From: Mytilus trossulus | Lineage: Eukaryota > Mollusca > Bivalvia > Mytilida > Mytilidae | Assembly (NCBI RefSeq): GCF_036588685.1 | Contig: NC_086376.1 | Location: 57,621,166 to 57,685,165, forward strand | Reading direction: 5' to 3' | Length of the DNA stretch: 64,000 nucleotides | The notes under the pieces: generated by a model | Databases searched by the model: none | What the model was told of the DNA's origin: nothing | What the model saw: only the letters and a program-made list of their open reading frames with translations | Translations under genes and position numbers: made by a program | Part shown: piece after piece, positions 36,531-46,956 of the stretch | How the letters are laid out: the number at the start of each line of letters is the position of its first letter | Numbering within the stretch: position 1 is the first letter of the stretch

Positions 36531-36829
36531 CACAAACGAACGAAAACCACTGACCTGTATACAACTCATAAAACAAATCATGCATCTAAGACTAAATCAT
36601 CAATCCGTACCCATCCAACATCCAAGGGATTAAGTGTAAATTCGTCATAAACAGTCAGAGAAAAACATGATCTTGTGCAATGCCAAGATACAAGTATCGA
36701 CAGATTGTAGATCCATGAATGTGTATATGTATATAACATACTAGTAATATTTAGTTTGCTTTTAATTTACCTTTAAAAAAAATATATTCATACCAATAAA
36801 AAACTAATATTCAATGATCTTATTACAGT

Positions 36830-37424
36830 GTTGGAATTGGTAATCTTTTTGAATAAGTTTACTTAAAGGAGCGATAAGTTTACCAGGATCACTTCTAAAT
36901 TTCTGGGCACGGTTAAAAACATTTCCGTAAAAATGAGGATGAAATAAGTTTTCTACAGGTACAACCAAACTTTAAAACCAAATCTTTATATCTATGAAAA
37001 AATTAGTATAGTTTTAAAAAATTTATTGTAACGAAATACCTGGATTAATAATTTACCAGTAATACATAGATTACGTTCGTTAAAATAAAAAAAACGTCAC
37101 AACACACACGGGTATAGCGAACGAGCGGTGAAATATAAACACCGTAAGATGGTGCCAAGGGTACATCACCATCGGAAAATGGAAAATAAACAATAGGGAA
37201 CAAAAAATCGTCCCTTTTGTCGAAAATTTAAGAGTGGAGTTCCCGTTTAAAAACGAAATAACTAAATCTGGGTTAGGGCAGTTATTGTCGTTTAAATTTG
37301 ATTTATTTAAAGTAACTTCCTTATGGTAAATTTCAGCAGTATATTGAGAAATTTTTTGATTATTTAAAGAAAAAATATCATCAAGATAACAGTAAGTGTT
37401 GTTGAATCTATCAATTAAATGCAA
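36830..37424 (-). pseudogene. Reverse-transcriptase remnant, probably Penelope-like
   Basis: The minus strand reads RFNNTYCYLDDIFSLNN (the YxDD box, 37415-37365), then a QYTAEIYHKEVTL block. In a shifted frame it reads GDVPLAPSYGVYISPLVRY (about 37170-37110) and, after another shift, HPHFYGNVFNRAQKFRSDPG (about 36935-36875). This order of blocks fits an abundant animal reverse-transcriptase family that I associate with Penelope-like elements. The class call is inference. Frameshifts and stops show a dead fragment, and no ends are defined. Confidence 0.6.
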
Positions 37425-38159
37425 TTTCGACGGGTCTTTATCGATTTCTCACTTTCATATTTCTCATTAGATGTTTGGGTCAAAGCATAATGGATTGATT
37501 GTTGGTTGTTGAACGTCCAGCAGCAAATATTTCATGCATGTTCAAAAGTCATCAATCGAAACACATCAACTATAAGAGGAAATCATCGGAACAACAGAAA
37601 AACTGAAGTACAACAAAACCAAACGCTAACATATATATATATATATAAACGGACTATTTGATAACATTTGCCATATTCCTGACTTGGTATATGGCATTTT
37701 AAGAACAAATTGGGAGTTGAACCTGGTATTATGACTACCCAAAACCTCTCGCTATGTGACAGGAATACAGTACAAACAAACATAAGAACACTATTCACAG
37801 TGAAATTCACAAATAAATAATGTGATACTAGTAGTACATTGAAACAACGAACATCTTTTATTAACGAGAGCACAGGAAAACACAAACAGTGACGTATTTT
37901 TGTGACTTATATAAACTTGAAATTCATACAATTATAAGGAACGAAATCCAAAAAAATACAATTATTTTCTCAAAGCTAGTCAAAACAATTACCTTGAATA
38001 TGACGGCATTGAAATGCTATTTTGCATTAATGCTTTGACGACTTTATAATTATTTTTGACTAATATTATACTTTATTCAAAGATTTGGAAATTAATTTGA
38101 CTATACCGACAAATAAGACATATGTGAAAATCGAAAATAAAGAATTCAAAACACAAATT

Positions 38160-38395
38160 AGAAGACATAAAATGTCATGTACCAAGTCAGGAATATTGCA
38201 GTTTTTATCAAATAGTTTGATTCTATGTGTGTTGGTGTACGTTTTTTGTTGCTCTACATTAATCCTGTTTTTTCCATTGTTTTCCTCATATGGTTGAGGT
38301 GTTTCCCTCGGTTTATGTTTGTACCCGGATTTGTTTTCTCTCAATCAATTTATGACTTTTGAACACCGATATAATACAGTTGCCTTTATATATAA
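38160..38395 (-). repeat. Repeat family C copy, minus orientation
   Basis: TGTACCAAGTCAGGAATATTGCAG, GTTTCCCTCGGTTTATGTTTGTACCCGGATTTG, TCAATCAATTTATGACTTTTGAACACCGATATAATACAGTTGCCTTTAT. Confidence 0.65.
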
Positions 38396-38399
38396 CGCA

Positions 38400-40100
38400 T
38401 TATCCAACCGAAGCCACAAAATAAACATCAGAACTATAAAGTCTAAATACCGAGACAAATAGCATAGAAATGTAAGATACTTAAGATATATGAGTCTATG
38501 GTTTATCCCAATAAATATTGAAAAAACTACTGAACTAAAAATTTGTTCAATTCCCGTTTGCTTAGAACTTGAAACAAGAGTATGGTTTCTATTTATATAC
38601 TGTCATAATAAAAAAAAACCATACAAACAAATTATGAAACGTGTTTATGATTTATGGACTCTTTGTTCAAACATTTAACCTAGAAAAATTCTTCAAAACA
38701 CCAAGTTCATCCTGTTATGTTGTTAATACGCATACAAATATATATAAGAGAACATTTATCTTTTATTCACCAAAACTATTTTTCACTTTGAGTGTGCACT
38801 GATTGTAAGGTAATAACTTCCATTTAGTCGGGGATATTTCATATCTCTATATCAAATAAGCATCAGAGCAGAAAAACGTGCATTTGCAATGAGCTTTATA
38901 GGAACAAATATATCGAACTGTCGCCAAAAATATCATATATTTATATATTTATATTGTTTTCAATAAATGTTTTCAAACTGGTTTTTTCTTCACATTTTGA
39001 CTTTCACCACTTTTTCTCTTAAGTGTTAGAGATAGCTGTACAGAAAATATATAAGTCTATACACCAGGTTTATCTGAAACCATTAATATCTATTTCTATC
39101 ATATATAACTTTTTTTTTTTTTCTTTTTTTTCCAACGTAACAATATCTTTATTGCAATTTTTTCTTTTTATTTGCATTAAAAAGACGAAGACAAACATCT
39201 TGTCATTGATATTCATTAAATGTATATGAACCATGCAAACATCTTGTACCAATATATGTTTGCTCGTATCATATCTTATTTTATTAATATGAATGACAAT
39301 TACTCAAAACGTGACCGTTTAAATTGTTCATTCATTAAAAACAGTTTTATTTTAAGTTCAATTTGTAGATGCAATGATTTTCAAAACTGAAATGAAATTA
39401 GTTATTTCAATATAATGAAATTTTACGCAACTATCATACAAGACAACGCTTGTGTTCCATTTATTTGAAGTGTTTGAACTTTAAAAATTTGATTATGCCA
39501 TTTGTAGAGGGACTTTCCGTTTTGAATTTTCCTTCGAGTTCCATATTTTTTTTCTTTTTTCTTTCATTAAAGCTTTTTACCCAAAAGATTTATTTAGATA
39601 GGAAATTATTTTGCAACCCTATTACTATACTTAAGGTATACAGTATGCTAAAATTTAATTAAGCTTGTGATCGAATGAAACGTGATGCTACCATTGATAA
39701 AACACATAATAAATTATATGTTGTTCAATATATTTGTTCCAGAATACGGTGTCTGGTTAAACGACCAGTCTCTTTTTTCTGAAAACAACATTTAATGACA
39801 TATTATCGAAGTTAAAAAGTTTTACATTTAAATCCAAATTTGGGTATGTATTTCTAAGTTAAAAAATCTTTTATGTACATGTACGTTGCAATTATAAGTG
39901 TAAATTGGAAAAGCTATTCTATGGAATTGAAATCATTAACAGATCATTCGGGAAATTCGGAACAAAGAAGGATAATCCAACGTTTCTTCGGACGTATAAA
40001 ATTCATAATGAGTCGTTTTCAATTTCCTGCACCGGATCGATACCTCTGTGGTTAGGCTATCAGTCCCCGAGGGTATCGACAGCTCAGTAGTCAGTACTTC
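38400..40100. other. No gene recognised; AT-rich with minor repeat debris
   Basis: A fragment of repeat G (TTTGATTATGCCATTTGTAGAGGGACTTTCCGTTTTGAATTTTCCT, near 39487-39535) and a reversed piece of the GTGCTGAC block (near 40055-40100). Other frames are short and uninformative. Confidence 0.4.
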
Positions 40101-40109
40101 GGTACATAC

Positions 40110-40690
40110 ATGATTTATAACATATTTTACGTATACATCCCGTCATTGTGAAATTGTTCTATGATAATTTCTGTATTCTTGTCTTTCATTTTTGCTTATG
40201 TCTTTGTTGTGTTTCTTTGGTACATATGACGTACATCCGTACATCCAGTCATTATTTTATTGTGCTATTGTAATTTTTTTTTTATTCTTGTCTCATGTTT
40301 GCTAATGAGCTTTGTCTATATGCCTTCTTGTGCTTCTTTGTAACATATTTTTTTTTATATATAGTGATTTAGATTATAACACAATGCTAACTGCTATATC
40401 TCTAATTTTTTTTAAACCTTTTTACCTATCATGTCTGGGTTTTTTTCACACATCGTTGTCAATATAATGAAATTTGATGCGACTGTCATATAATTGAGAG
40501 CTTTAGCTAGCCTTAAAACCAGGTTTAATCTACCATTGTATACACAAGAAAATGCCTGTACCAAATCAGGAATATGGCAGTTGTTATCCATTCGTTTGAT
40601 GTGTTTGAGTTTTTGATTTTGCCATTTGATTAGGGACTTTCCGTTTTGAAATTTCCTCGGAGTTCAGTATTTTTGTGATTTTTTCCTTTT
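40110..40690 (+). repeat. Repeat family G copy
   Basis: See 33400-34155. Includes CACACATCGTTGTCAATATAATGAAATTTGATGCGACTGTCATA, AATGCCTGTACCAAATCAGGAATATGGCAGTTGTTATCCATTCG and GATTTTGCCATTTGATTAGGGACTTTCCGTTTTGAAATTTCCTCGGAGTTCAGTATTTTTGTGATTTT. Confidence 0.65.
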
Positions 40691-40780
40691 TTCTAAGAAT
40701 CTGCCCTTCTATAATCTTTAAAAAAAGAAAGAAAATAAGGTTTTAATTTCATCAGGCAAATTTAATCGTAGTGTAACGTG

Positions 40781-43700
40781 CAGGGGGTCCTTCACGCCAG
40801 ATGGTACTTTGTGTACCCGTAGATCCGTACCAGGGTTACTTCCCTGGATTTGTTGTGTATCGTTGGCTAACCATTACAAATGGTAACGTGTTTCCTGAAC
40901 TAATTCAACTTTAGATATAAAAGCCGAATAACAATTAACAAAAGATTACTTCCGGTAGGTATACAAAATGGAACCCTTAACCTAACAATGGAGTACGACA
41001 CAAGGGACGATTAATTGGAGCTATGACTTAACCTTACTTCAAAAGTTGATATATGACTATAAACTTATTTGTCTTACAGTACCTTAGTTCGTTGATTGAA
41101 AGGTAATATGAAATTATGGTTTCCAGTGCGCCCCTGGTCCTTATTCAGGGCCAAGGTATCACTGGTCCAAAGGGACAGTATCACGTTGTCCCCTTAATTA
41201 TATACCACAGGACAATATGTCACCACCTTATTCAGATAGTACAATTGGCTCTTGCTTATAAAAGTTTAACCAAAGGTCTTTGGTAAGCTACTTCTTATTC
41301 AGAAATAGTTATAATTACCTTTTCTTTAGTCTTCACTCTGGGAGCTCTGACGACCGAACTGCTTAGGTAGCACTCCACAGTTAGGTGTGTAGTTTCGCAT
41401 TTTGGCCCCTGTGGATTTTTTAAATATGAGAGCTAGTGTGCAATAAAATTAATTTTTGGATAGCTGAGTATTAAAATAGCCTTTGTATTGGGTTTATATG
41501 AACATCAAGGTTATGTAATGTATGTAATATAGGCTGTTTTCTGTATGACAGTCCGTATTTGCATGTCCATACCATACATTGGTCCGGCAATTTTTGTAAT
41601 GTTTTTTTCCAACTTTTTATCGCACGAACTTTGTGATTGGATTTTACGAAAAAATGAGGCGAAAGACACCCATTTTTTATTTGATCATTAGGAAGATTTA
41701 AGGAAACAGTTTCTAAAAAGGTATCACTCAAAGGCATTGAAATTCTAGTTTGATCCAAATTTTGGGGGGATATATGACATGTTCACCCCCCTTTTTGCAA
41801 TATTTTATGGTAAATAAATGCTGAATGTTGCCATGGATACACATAAAAGGAATTAATTTTCACCCTTTTAACTTTGGAAAATTGAATCTATGGAAGATAC
41901 TGATTACATACATATGTACATGTACAACACAAACAGTTAGGTTAATGTATTAGAAATCCAGGAATAGGAGATGATAAAACATTTTGGGGCTCATTTTTAA
42001 TTTTATTTTCTAACTGTGGAGTGCTACCTTATGGCACATCAGAAAGCACAGAAATGCACTTTTAAAGTTAAAATTGACCACAAATCTTTAGTCTTTTATG
42101 TTCTTGTTTTAGTTCTGAAGGTAAAAAAACTGCTAGGAATGCAATTTATGTTAATTTTATTGTTTACTGTCCTTAGCAACCAAATATACAAATTTTGACA
42201 CTTAGACATGTTGCGGTCTTAAATTTGTACCCCGTTAGCTTTGCCCTTGTAACCAAAGATTGCGCTTTATATGATAATCTCAGAATGTATCGCTTTATAT
42301 TTTTGAATGTGAATAAGTCAAATAAACATTTTTAGCAGGATTTTATATCATAATTTGGCATTAAATAAATTTAATGATGCCAGTACTGTAAGAAATTTAT
42401 ACCCTGCTTGAGAGCTTCTAAACCAAGGTTAGGTATGCTATTTACAGCAAAAATTACCTATAAGTGCTTTCAAACACCTAAAACTTGTATAATTTGTCCT
42501 CTTTTAAGGTAATTTTATAATTTGAAATAAAAAAAAGGGAAAAGTTTTAGAAATTTACCCCAAAAATGAGACAGCCTTGAAGTTTTTCACTATGATCCAG
42601 CATTTATTTTAAAATCACTTTTTGTCGCGTTTCAACACCAACTGCTAACCTTCATAAAATCTTTATTACTGAACCAATTTTAAAAACTAGCATACCATTT
42701 TCATTGTAACAACTAGTAGAACACAGAAAACATAAAAAAAGTTGAGGCAGGAGGGGAAAAATTTCACCTTAAGGTAGCACTCCACAGTTAGGTGTGTAGT
42801 TTCGCATTTTGGCCCCTGTGGATTTTTTAAATATGAGAGCTAGTGTGCAATAAAATTAATTTTTGGATAGCTGAGTATTAAAATAGCCTTTGTATTGGGT
42901 TTATATGAACATCAAGGTTATGTAATGTATGTAATATAGGCTGTTTTCTGTATGACAGTCCGTATTTGCATGTCCATACCATACATTGGTCCGGCAATTT
43001 TTGTAATGTTTTTTTCCAACTTTTTATCGCACGAACTTTGTGATTGGATTTTACGAAAAAATGAGGCGAAAGACACCCATTTTTTATTTGATCATTAGGA
43101 AGATTTAAGGAAACAGTTTCTAAAAAGGTATCACTCAAAGGCATTGAAATTCTAGTTTGATCCAAATTTTGGGGGGATATATGACATGTTCACCCCCCTT
43201 TTTGCAATATTTTATGGTAAATAAATGCTGAATGTTGCCATGGATACACATAAAAGGAATTAATTTTCACCCTTTTAACTTTGGAAAATTGAATCTATGG
43301 AAGATACTGATTACATACATATGTACATGTACAACACAAACAGTTAGGTTAATGTATTAGAAATCCAGGAATAGGAGATGATAAAACATTTTGGGGCTCA
43401 TTTTTAATTTTATTTTCTAACTGTGGAGTGCTACCTTAACTTTGCGAGAAACCCTACTTATATACTAGAATAATCTCTAACCAAAATGCACATAATCTCT
43501 AAACAGAAATAAATATATTTCGTATTACTGTTACGTTTTAATATAACGCCTATAGTAATTCAATATCAAGCACTTACTTTCCATCTTGAAAGGATCGGAA
43601 CCAGTACCAAAACTTCGGAAATTGTTTTCCGTAATACAACCGTAATAACGTACTTCATTAAGAAACGAAAGTGAAAGGATTTTAACATTTGCCGATTTCC

Positions 43701-44233
43701 TAACAGATAAACTTAGAACTTCTTAACATAATAAAGGTAACTGAATAATATTCGTCACATTACCCACGCCTCAACAGAAATGCGCCCCGCATTTACAATA
43801 CTCGAGCTAAATCATGTGGCCCTTTTTCAGACCCAAACTCTATCAACTATATATTCGACAGTAACCACTGAGCATGTTCTCAAAATGCAAAGTACTCTCC
43901 ATGGTACTAGACAAAATTAACCGAACAAAATAAATGTTCACCTTATCAGCTCGTAGACAATACATCTACCATATGCTCAGATTTCAACCAGCTCAAACCA
44001 ATACTACTACCAATGGGTAATGGATTCCTACCAAAACTACTTAACTTAATACCTTTACTATATGAAATCTAAATACCAAAATCATGTATCAATTTAAACT
44101 GTCACTGGAAACTTAATCTTCCGAAATAATCAAGCTGCAAAATTTAGCCTATGTAGCGGCCCCTAGGAGCCTACTCTTAACGAACTGTACAAAAGGATCT
44201 TTAACGTACACAGAATGTGACATTTCCTGTACA
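40781..44233 (-). mobile_element. Candidate LTR of a Ty3-like element (minus orientation), interrupted by a composite element
   Basis: Downstream (minus sense) of the pol C-terminus at 44412-44545, the sequence reads TGTACAGGAAATGTCACATT at 44233 and ends CCCCTGCACGTTACA at 40781, with TGT…ACA boundaries. Without the 2.07-kb insertion at 41366-43435 it would be about 1.4 kb long. A second LTR is not present to confirm this, and the boundaries are guesses. The stretch has no genes. Confidence 0.35.
41366..43435. mobile_element. Composite element I: 663-bp terminal direct repeats, each with inverted ends, TTA target duplication
   Basis: Unit A (41366-42028) and unit B (42773-43435) are the same length and look identical by eye. 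Each begins GGTAGCACTCCACAGTTAG and ends with its reverse complement. The 744-bp spacer runs from TTATGGCACATC to CACCTTAA and has a purine-rich AGGCAGGAGGGGAAAAA shortly before unit B. The whole is flanked by TTA on both sides (41363-41365 and 43436-43438). Each unit has an AATAAA near its start and a 95-codon minus-strand frame of unknown meaning. A homologous but diverged element lies at 52886-54953. Direct terminal repeats suggest an LTR-type element, but the inverted ends and 3-bp TYA duplication suggest a Harbinger-like DNA element. Confidence 0.75.
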
Positions 44234-44411
44234 CGGGGCATTGGATTTAACGTCCCCAGTCCGACCGGACGGTCATACCATAAAATTAAAACTAAAACAC
44301 AATAATAATATCGGGTATCTTTTACCATATTTAGATCTACAATTATAAAACAGATATTTTCTATTAAAAATACATATTTACACTGTCTATTTACATCTCA
44401 AAACAAACAAT

Positions 44412-44545
44412 TTACCGTTGGTAGTCCTTCATCCACGATGGAGGTTTTCTAAACCTCCTTTGCCGATCATTGTCTACATCCTCATCATCATCTAGATCTG
44501 ATAAGGGCAAAGAGTCAATGATAACTTCTTCGTCATGAATCAGTG
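44412..44545 (-). pseudogene. C-terminal fragment of a Ty3/gypsy-like pol polyprotein
   Basis: The minus strand encodes HDEEVIIDSLPLSDLDDDED, then NDRQRRFRKPPSWMKDYQR and a TAA stop (44412-44414). An acidic stretch followed by a basic (R)RxRKPPxWMKDY end is typical of the C-terminal end of integrase in mollusc Ty3-like polyproteins. Only about 45 codons remain. The fragment is cut off at the poly-T-loop hairpin motif at 44546. Confidence 0.5.
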
Positions 44546-44608
44546 ACAACAACAACAAAAAAAAACAAAAAAAGAGTCACTGAGGCCAGGGCTGGACTAG
44601 GTACCTTG
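44538..44608 (-). repeat. Poly-T-loop hairpin motif, third copy
   Basis: On the minus strand: CTAGTCCAGCCCTGGCCTCAGTGAC, a T-rich loop with GTTGTTGTTG, then GTCACTGA. The left context TTTATGCAAGGTAC is the same as at 15706, showing that this copy is the parental one lying 3' of the His/Lys-rich gene. Confidence 0.7.
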
Positions 44609-45013
44609 CATAAAGGATGTTAATAATAAATTTTAATGCAACTTGGATGTAACAATTTTTTTCATTGGCTAAAAGTTGCCGTCAAATCCACAGTTGACCA
44701 GGCGTAACTAAGGAGGGACCCGCCATTTTGAATTGATGAATCAATAAATGTTCGATTACTACAATATAATCGAAAATGAAACAACACCTACCTCGAATTC
44801 GACGTTTTAATGTAATTCTATCCGAATTTAAAGCGTACAGCTAACGTAATATCCTCCAAATTGTAAGTTTCATTTGTATGACGTCACGTTTAGCCATGAC
44901 GTCTTTGTGCCAAAATCATTCATGAAGTTTCGCGGATTTTTTTTTATTTGACAAATTTAGACATTTTTTCAAGTTTTATCACACTTTTTATTTTTGTAAT
45001 GCATTAGAATCGG

Positions 45014-45517
45014 AATAACAGTACTGTAGTTGAAGAGTTGCCACCGTCAATTAGGAGATAACTGTATTGTATTTTAAGCTCCGACGGCATCAATTGGGGA
45101 TTTGATGGTCGCAAATTAAGTTTACTGGCGACGCGTTAGCGGAGACAGTAAACGGGTATTTGCGACCATCAAATCCCCAATTGATGCCTTCGGAGCTTAA
45201 AATACAATATTGTTATCTCCATTCTAATGAAACTGAGAGAAAACAACGTTAAAACATGTATTTAAAATCTGTCATATGCCGTCTGCGCTTGCGCGTACGT
45301 CCCATAGCATCAATTGTCAATTGATGCCATGTAAGAAAGTGACGTTATCCAATCAAAATGAACGTTACAAACTTTGTTGCATTAGAATTTTGATTTGACG
45401 GTCGCAAATCTCCGTTTTACTGTCTCCGCTACGCGTCGCCAGTAAAACTGCATTTGCGACCGTCAAATCTACAATTGACGGTGGCAACTCTTCAACTACA
45501 GTACTGTTATTCCTTAA
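45014..45517. mobile_element. Foldback/MITE element with ~40-bp TIRs and internal palindromes
   Basis: The ends are GGAATAACAGTACTGTAGTTGAAGAGTTGCCACCGTCAATT and its reverse complement. Internally there is a long palindrome (45050-45215, arms containing GACCATCAAATCCCC and GCGACGCGT) and a second one around ACTGTCTCCGCTACGCGTCGCCAGT. The empty site is visible in the duplicated gene flank near 15673, where neither this element nor the adjoining 44635-45013 sequence is present. No coding capacity. Confidence 0.7.
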
Positions 45518-45915
45518 ATAGAATCAATATTAAAAAAATCAATAGTCTTGGCCTTGTGTTTGTAGGAATACCTGTTCAAGGTATGAAAATAGATGATGTG
45601 AGGTATTTTCATGTACTATTATGAGCATCTATCAAGCTATTTAAAACATGATTTACCTATCTTATCGAATGAAAAAAATTCCCGACAAATTGGCCCTACC
45701 TCTTTCCGATAAAACAATAATATTATAATTCTGTAATTAAACAAAATTAAAAAATCCAGTTGCTCTACCAATCTTAAGCAATGGCGTTCATACATATATC
45801 GTTCAAGTATGACATAAAAGGCAAACAATGTAGCTATACAATTGACTTACTAGTATTAAAATAAATAAAAAAAACGTAAGTGATGCTAGTCATAAATAAA
45901 TCAATAAACGAATCA

Positions 45916-46920
45916 TTATGATGCTTTTGATATGTCTTTATCCTGTTTAACGGGATGTTTTGGGTGATGTGCACCATTTGTATGATGTTTCTCTGTTGAT
46001 TTGTCTGCTGCTTTGGGGTTGTGAGCTGCCTTAGGATGGTGCGCTTCTTTTGGGTGGTTTGATTCTTTATCTTTATGATGAACATCTTTTGAAGGATGTG
46101 CAGCTTTAGCATGATGGACTCCTTTCGGTTTTTCTTTTTCATGATGGGCGTCTTTCGGGATATCCTTATCATGATGTGTTTTATCATGCTCATCCTTTGA
46201 CTGTTCTGTAATTGCTTTCGAGTCCTTCTCCTTTTGGTCATGCTTTTGTTTTGCTGGGTGGTGAGCTGCTTTCGCATGGTGTGTTTCTTTAGAGGGATGT
46301 ACTGTCGAGCCATGCGTTTCCTTAGTTGGATGTTCTTTCGAACCATGCGTTTCCTTAGTGGGATGTTCCTTCGAACCATGCGTTTCCATAGTGGAATGTT
46401 CCTTCGAACCATGCGTTTCCTTAGTTGGATGTTCCTTCGTCCTAAGCGTTTCTTTAGTGTGGTGGTCTTCTTTGTGCCCTTTGACAGGATGTGTCTTACT
46501 CAAATGATGATTTTCTTTAGTTGAATGGGGTTTATCTCCTTTCGAAATATGCGTTTCTTTCTGGCGATCCTCTTCTTTTTTATGTTGCGTATCTTTCGAG
46601 TGGCCCTCTTCTTTTTTATGGTGCGTATCTTTAGCGTGATGGGGTTGCTTGGCATGGTGGGTTCCTTCTTTAGGGGGATGAGCCTTTGGTGTAGGATGGG
46701 TTGTCTTGGACGGATGACCCTTCTTGGCGTGGTGATCTTTTGTCGTGTCTTCGGATTGAGGAGATTCTTTTGTCAAATCTTTTTCGTCTAAAGGATTAAT
46801 TTTATCTGTTGCAGCAGATATCTGTGTAGTGTTTCCATCCTGTAGTGTCTCCTTTTCTTTTAAAAGACTATCTTCGTTTTCCGATTCTTTTACTCCTTTT
46901 ACTGAATGATCTTCACTCAT
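45916..46920 (-). CDS. Histidine/lysine-rich low-complexity repeat protein, 334 aa
   Basis: A single coding exon with its ATG at 46918-46920 (first residues MSEDHSVKG) and TAA stop at 45916. The first ~65 residues are acidic. The rest is almost wholly His, Lys, Glu, Thr, Ser, Pro and Gly, with HHAK/HPK motifs and about five tandem 11-residue units of type KEHPTKETHGS (DNA period 33 bp, about 46290-46450). No signal peptide, membrane span or Cys cluster is seen, so it is predicted intrinsically disordered and possibly metal-binding or LEA-like. None of this is proven. Low substitution against the pseudogene copy at 14506-15705 and an intact frame suggest a real gene. A probable 5' non-coding exon ends at 48179. 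Alternatives include a shell- or byssus-related protein, but the lack of a signal peptide argues against secretion. Confidence 0.75.
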   Translation of the reverse strand: MSEDHSVKGVKESENEDSLLKEKETLQDGNTTQISAATDKINPLDEKDLTKESPQSEDTTKDHHAKKGHPSKTTHPTPKAHPPKEGTHHAKQPHHAKDTHHKKEEGHSKDTQHKKEEDRQKETHISKGDKPHSTKENHHLSKTHPVKGHKEDHHTKETLRTKEHPTKETHGSKEHSTMETHGSKEHPTKETHGSKEHPTKETHGSTVHPSKETHHAKAAHHPAKQKHDQKEKDSKAITEQSKDEHDKTHHDKDIPKDAHHEKEKPKGVHHAKAAHPSKDVHHKDKESNHPKEAHHPKAAHNPKAADKSTEKHHTNGAHHPKHPVKQDKDISKAS

Positions 46921-46956
46921 TTTGACTGAGGATTTATGTTGAAAATCCGTGAGCTA

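Noticed and set aside
41471-41758. 95-codon minus-strand frame inside composite element I (repeated at 42878-43165)
   Set aside because: Both copies are identical because the units are identical. In the homologous units of element II the corresponding frame is interrupted by stops, and no domain is recognised. Not called as a gene.
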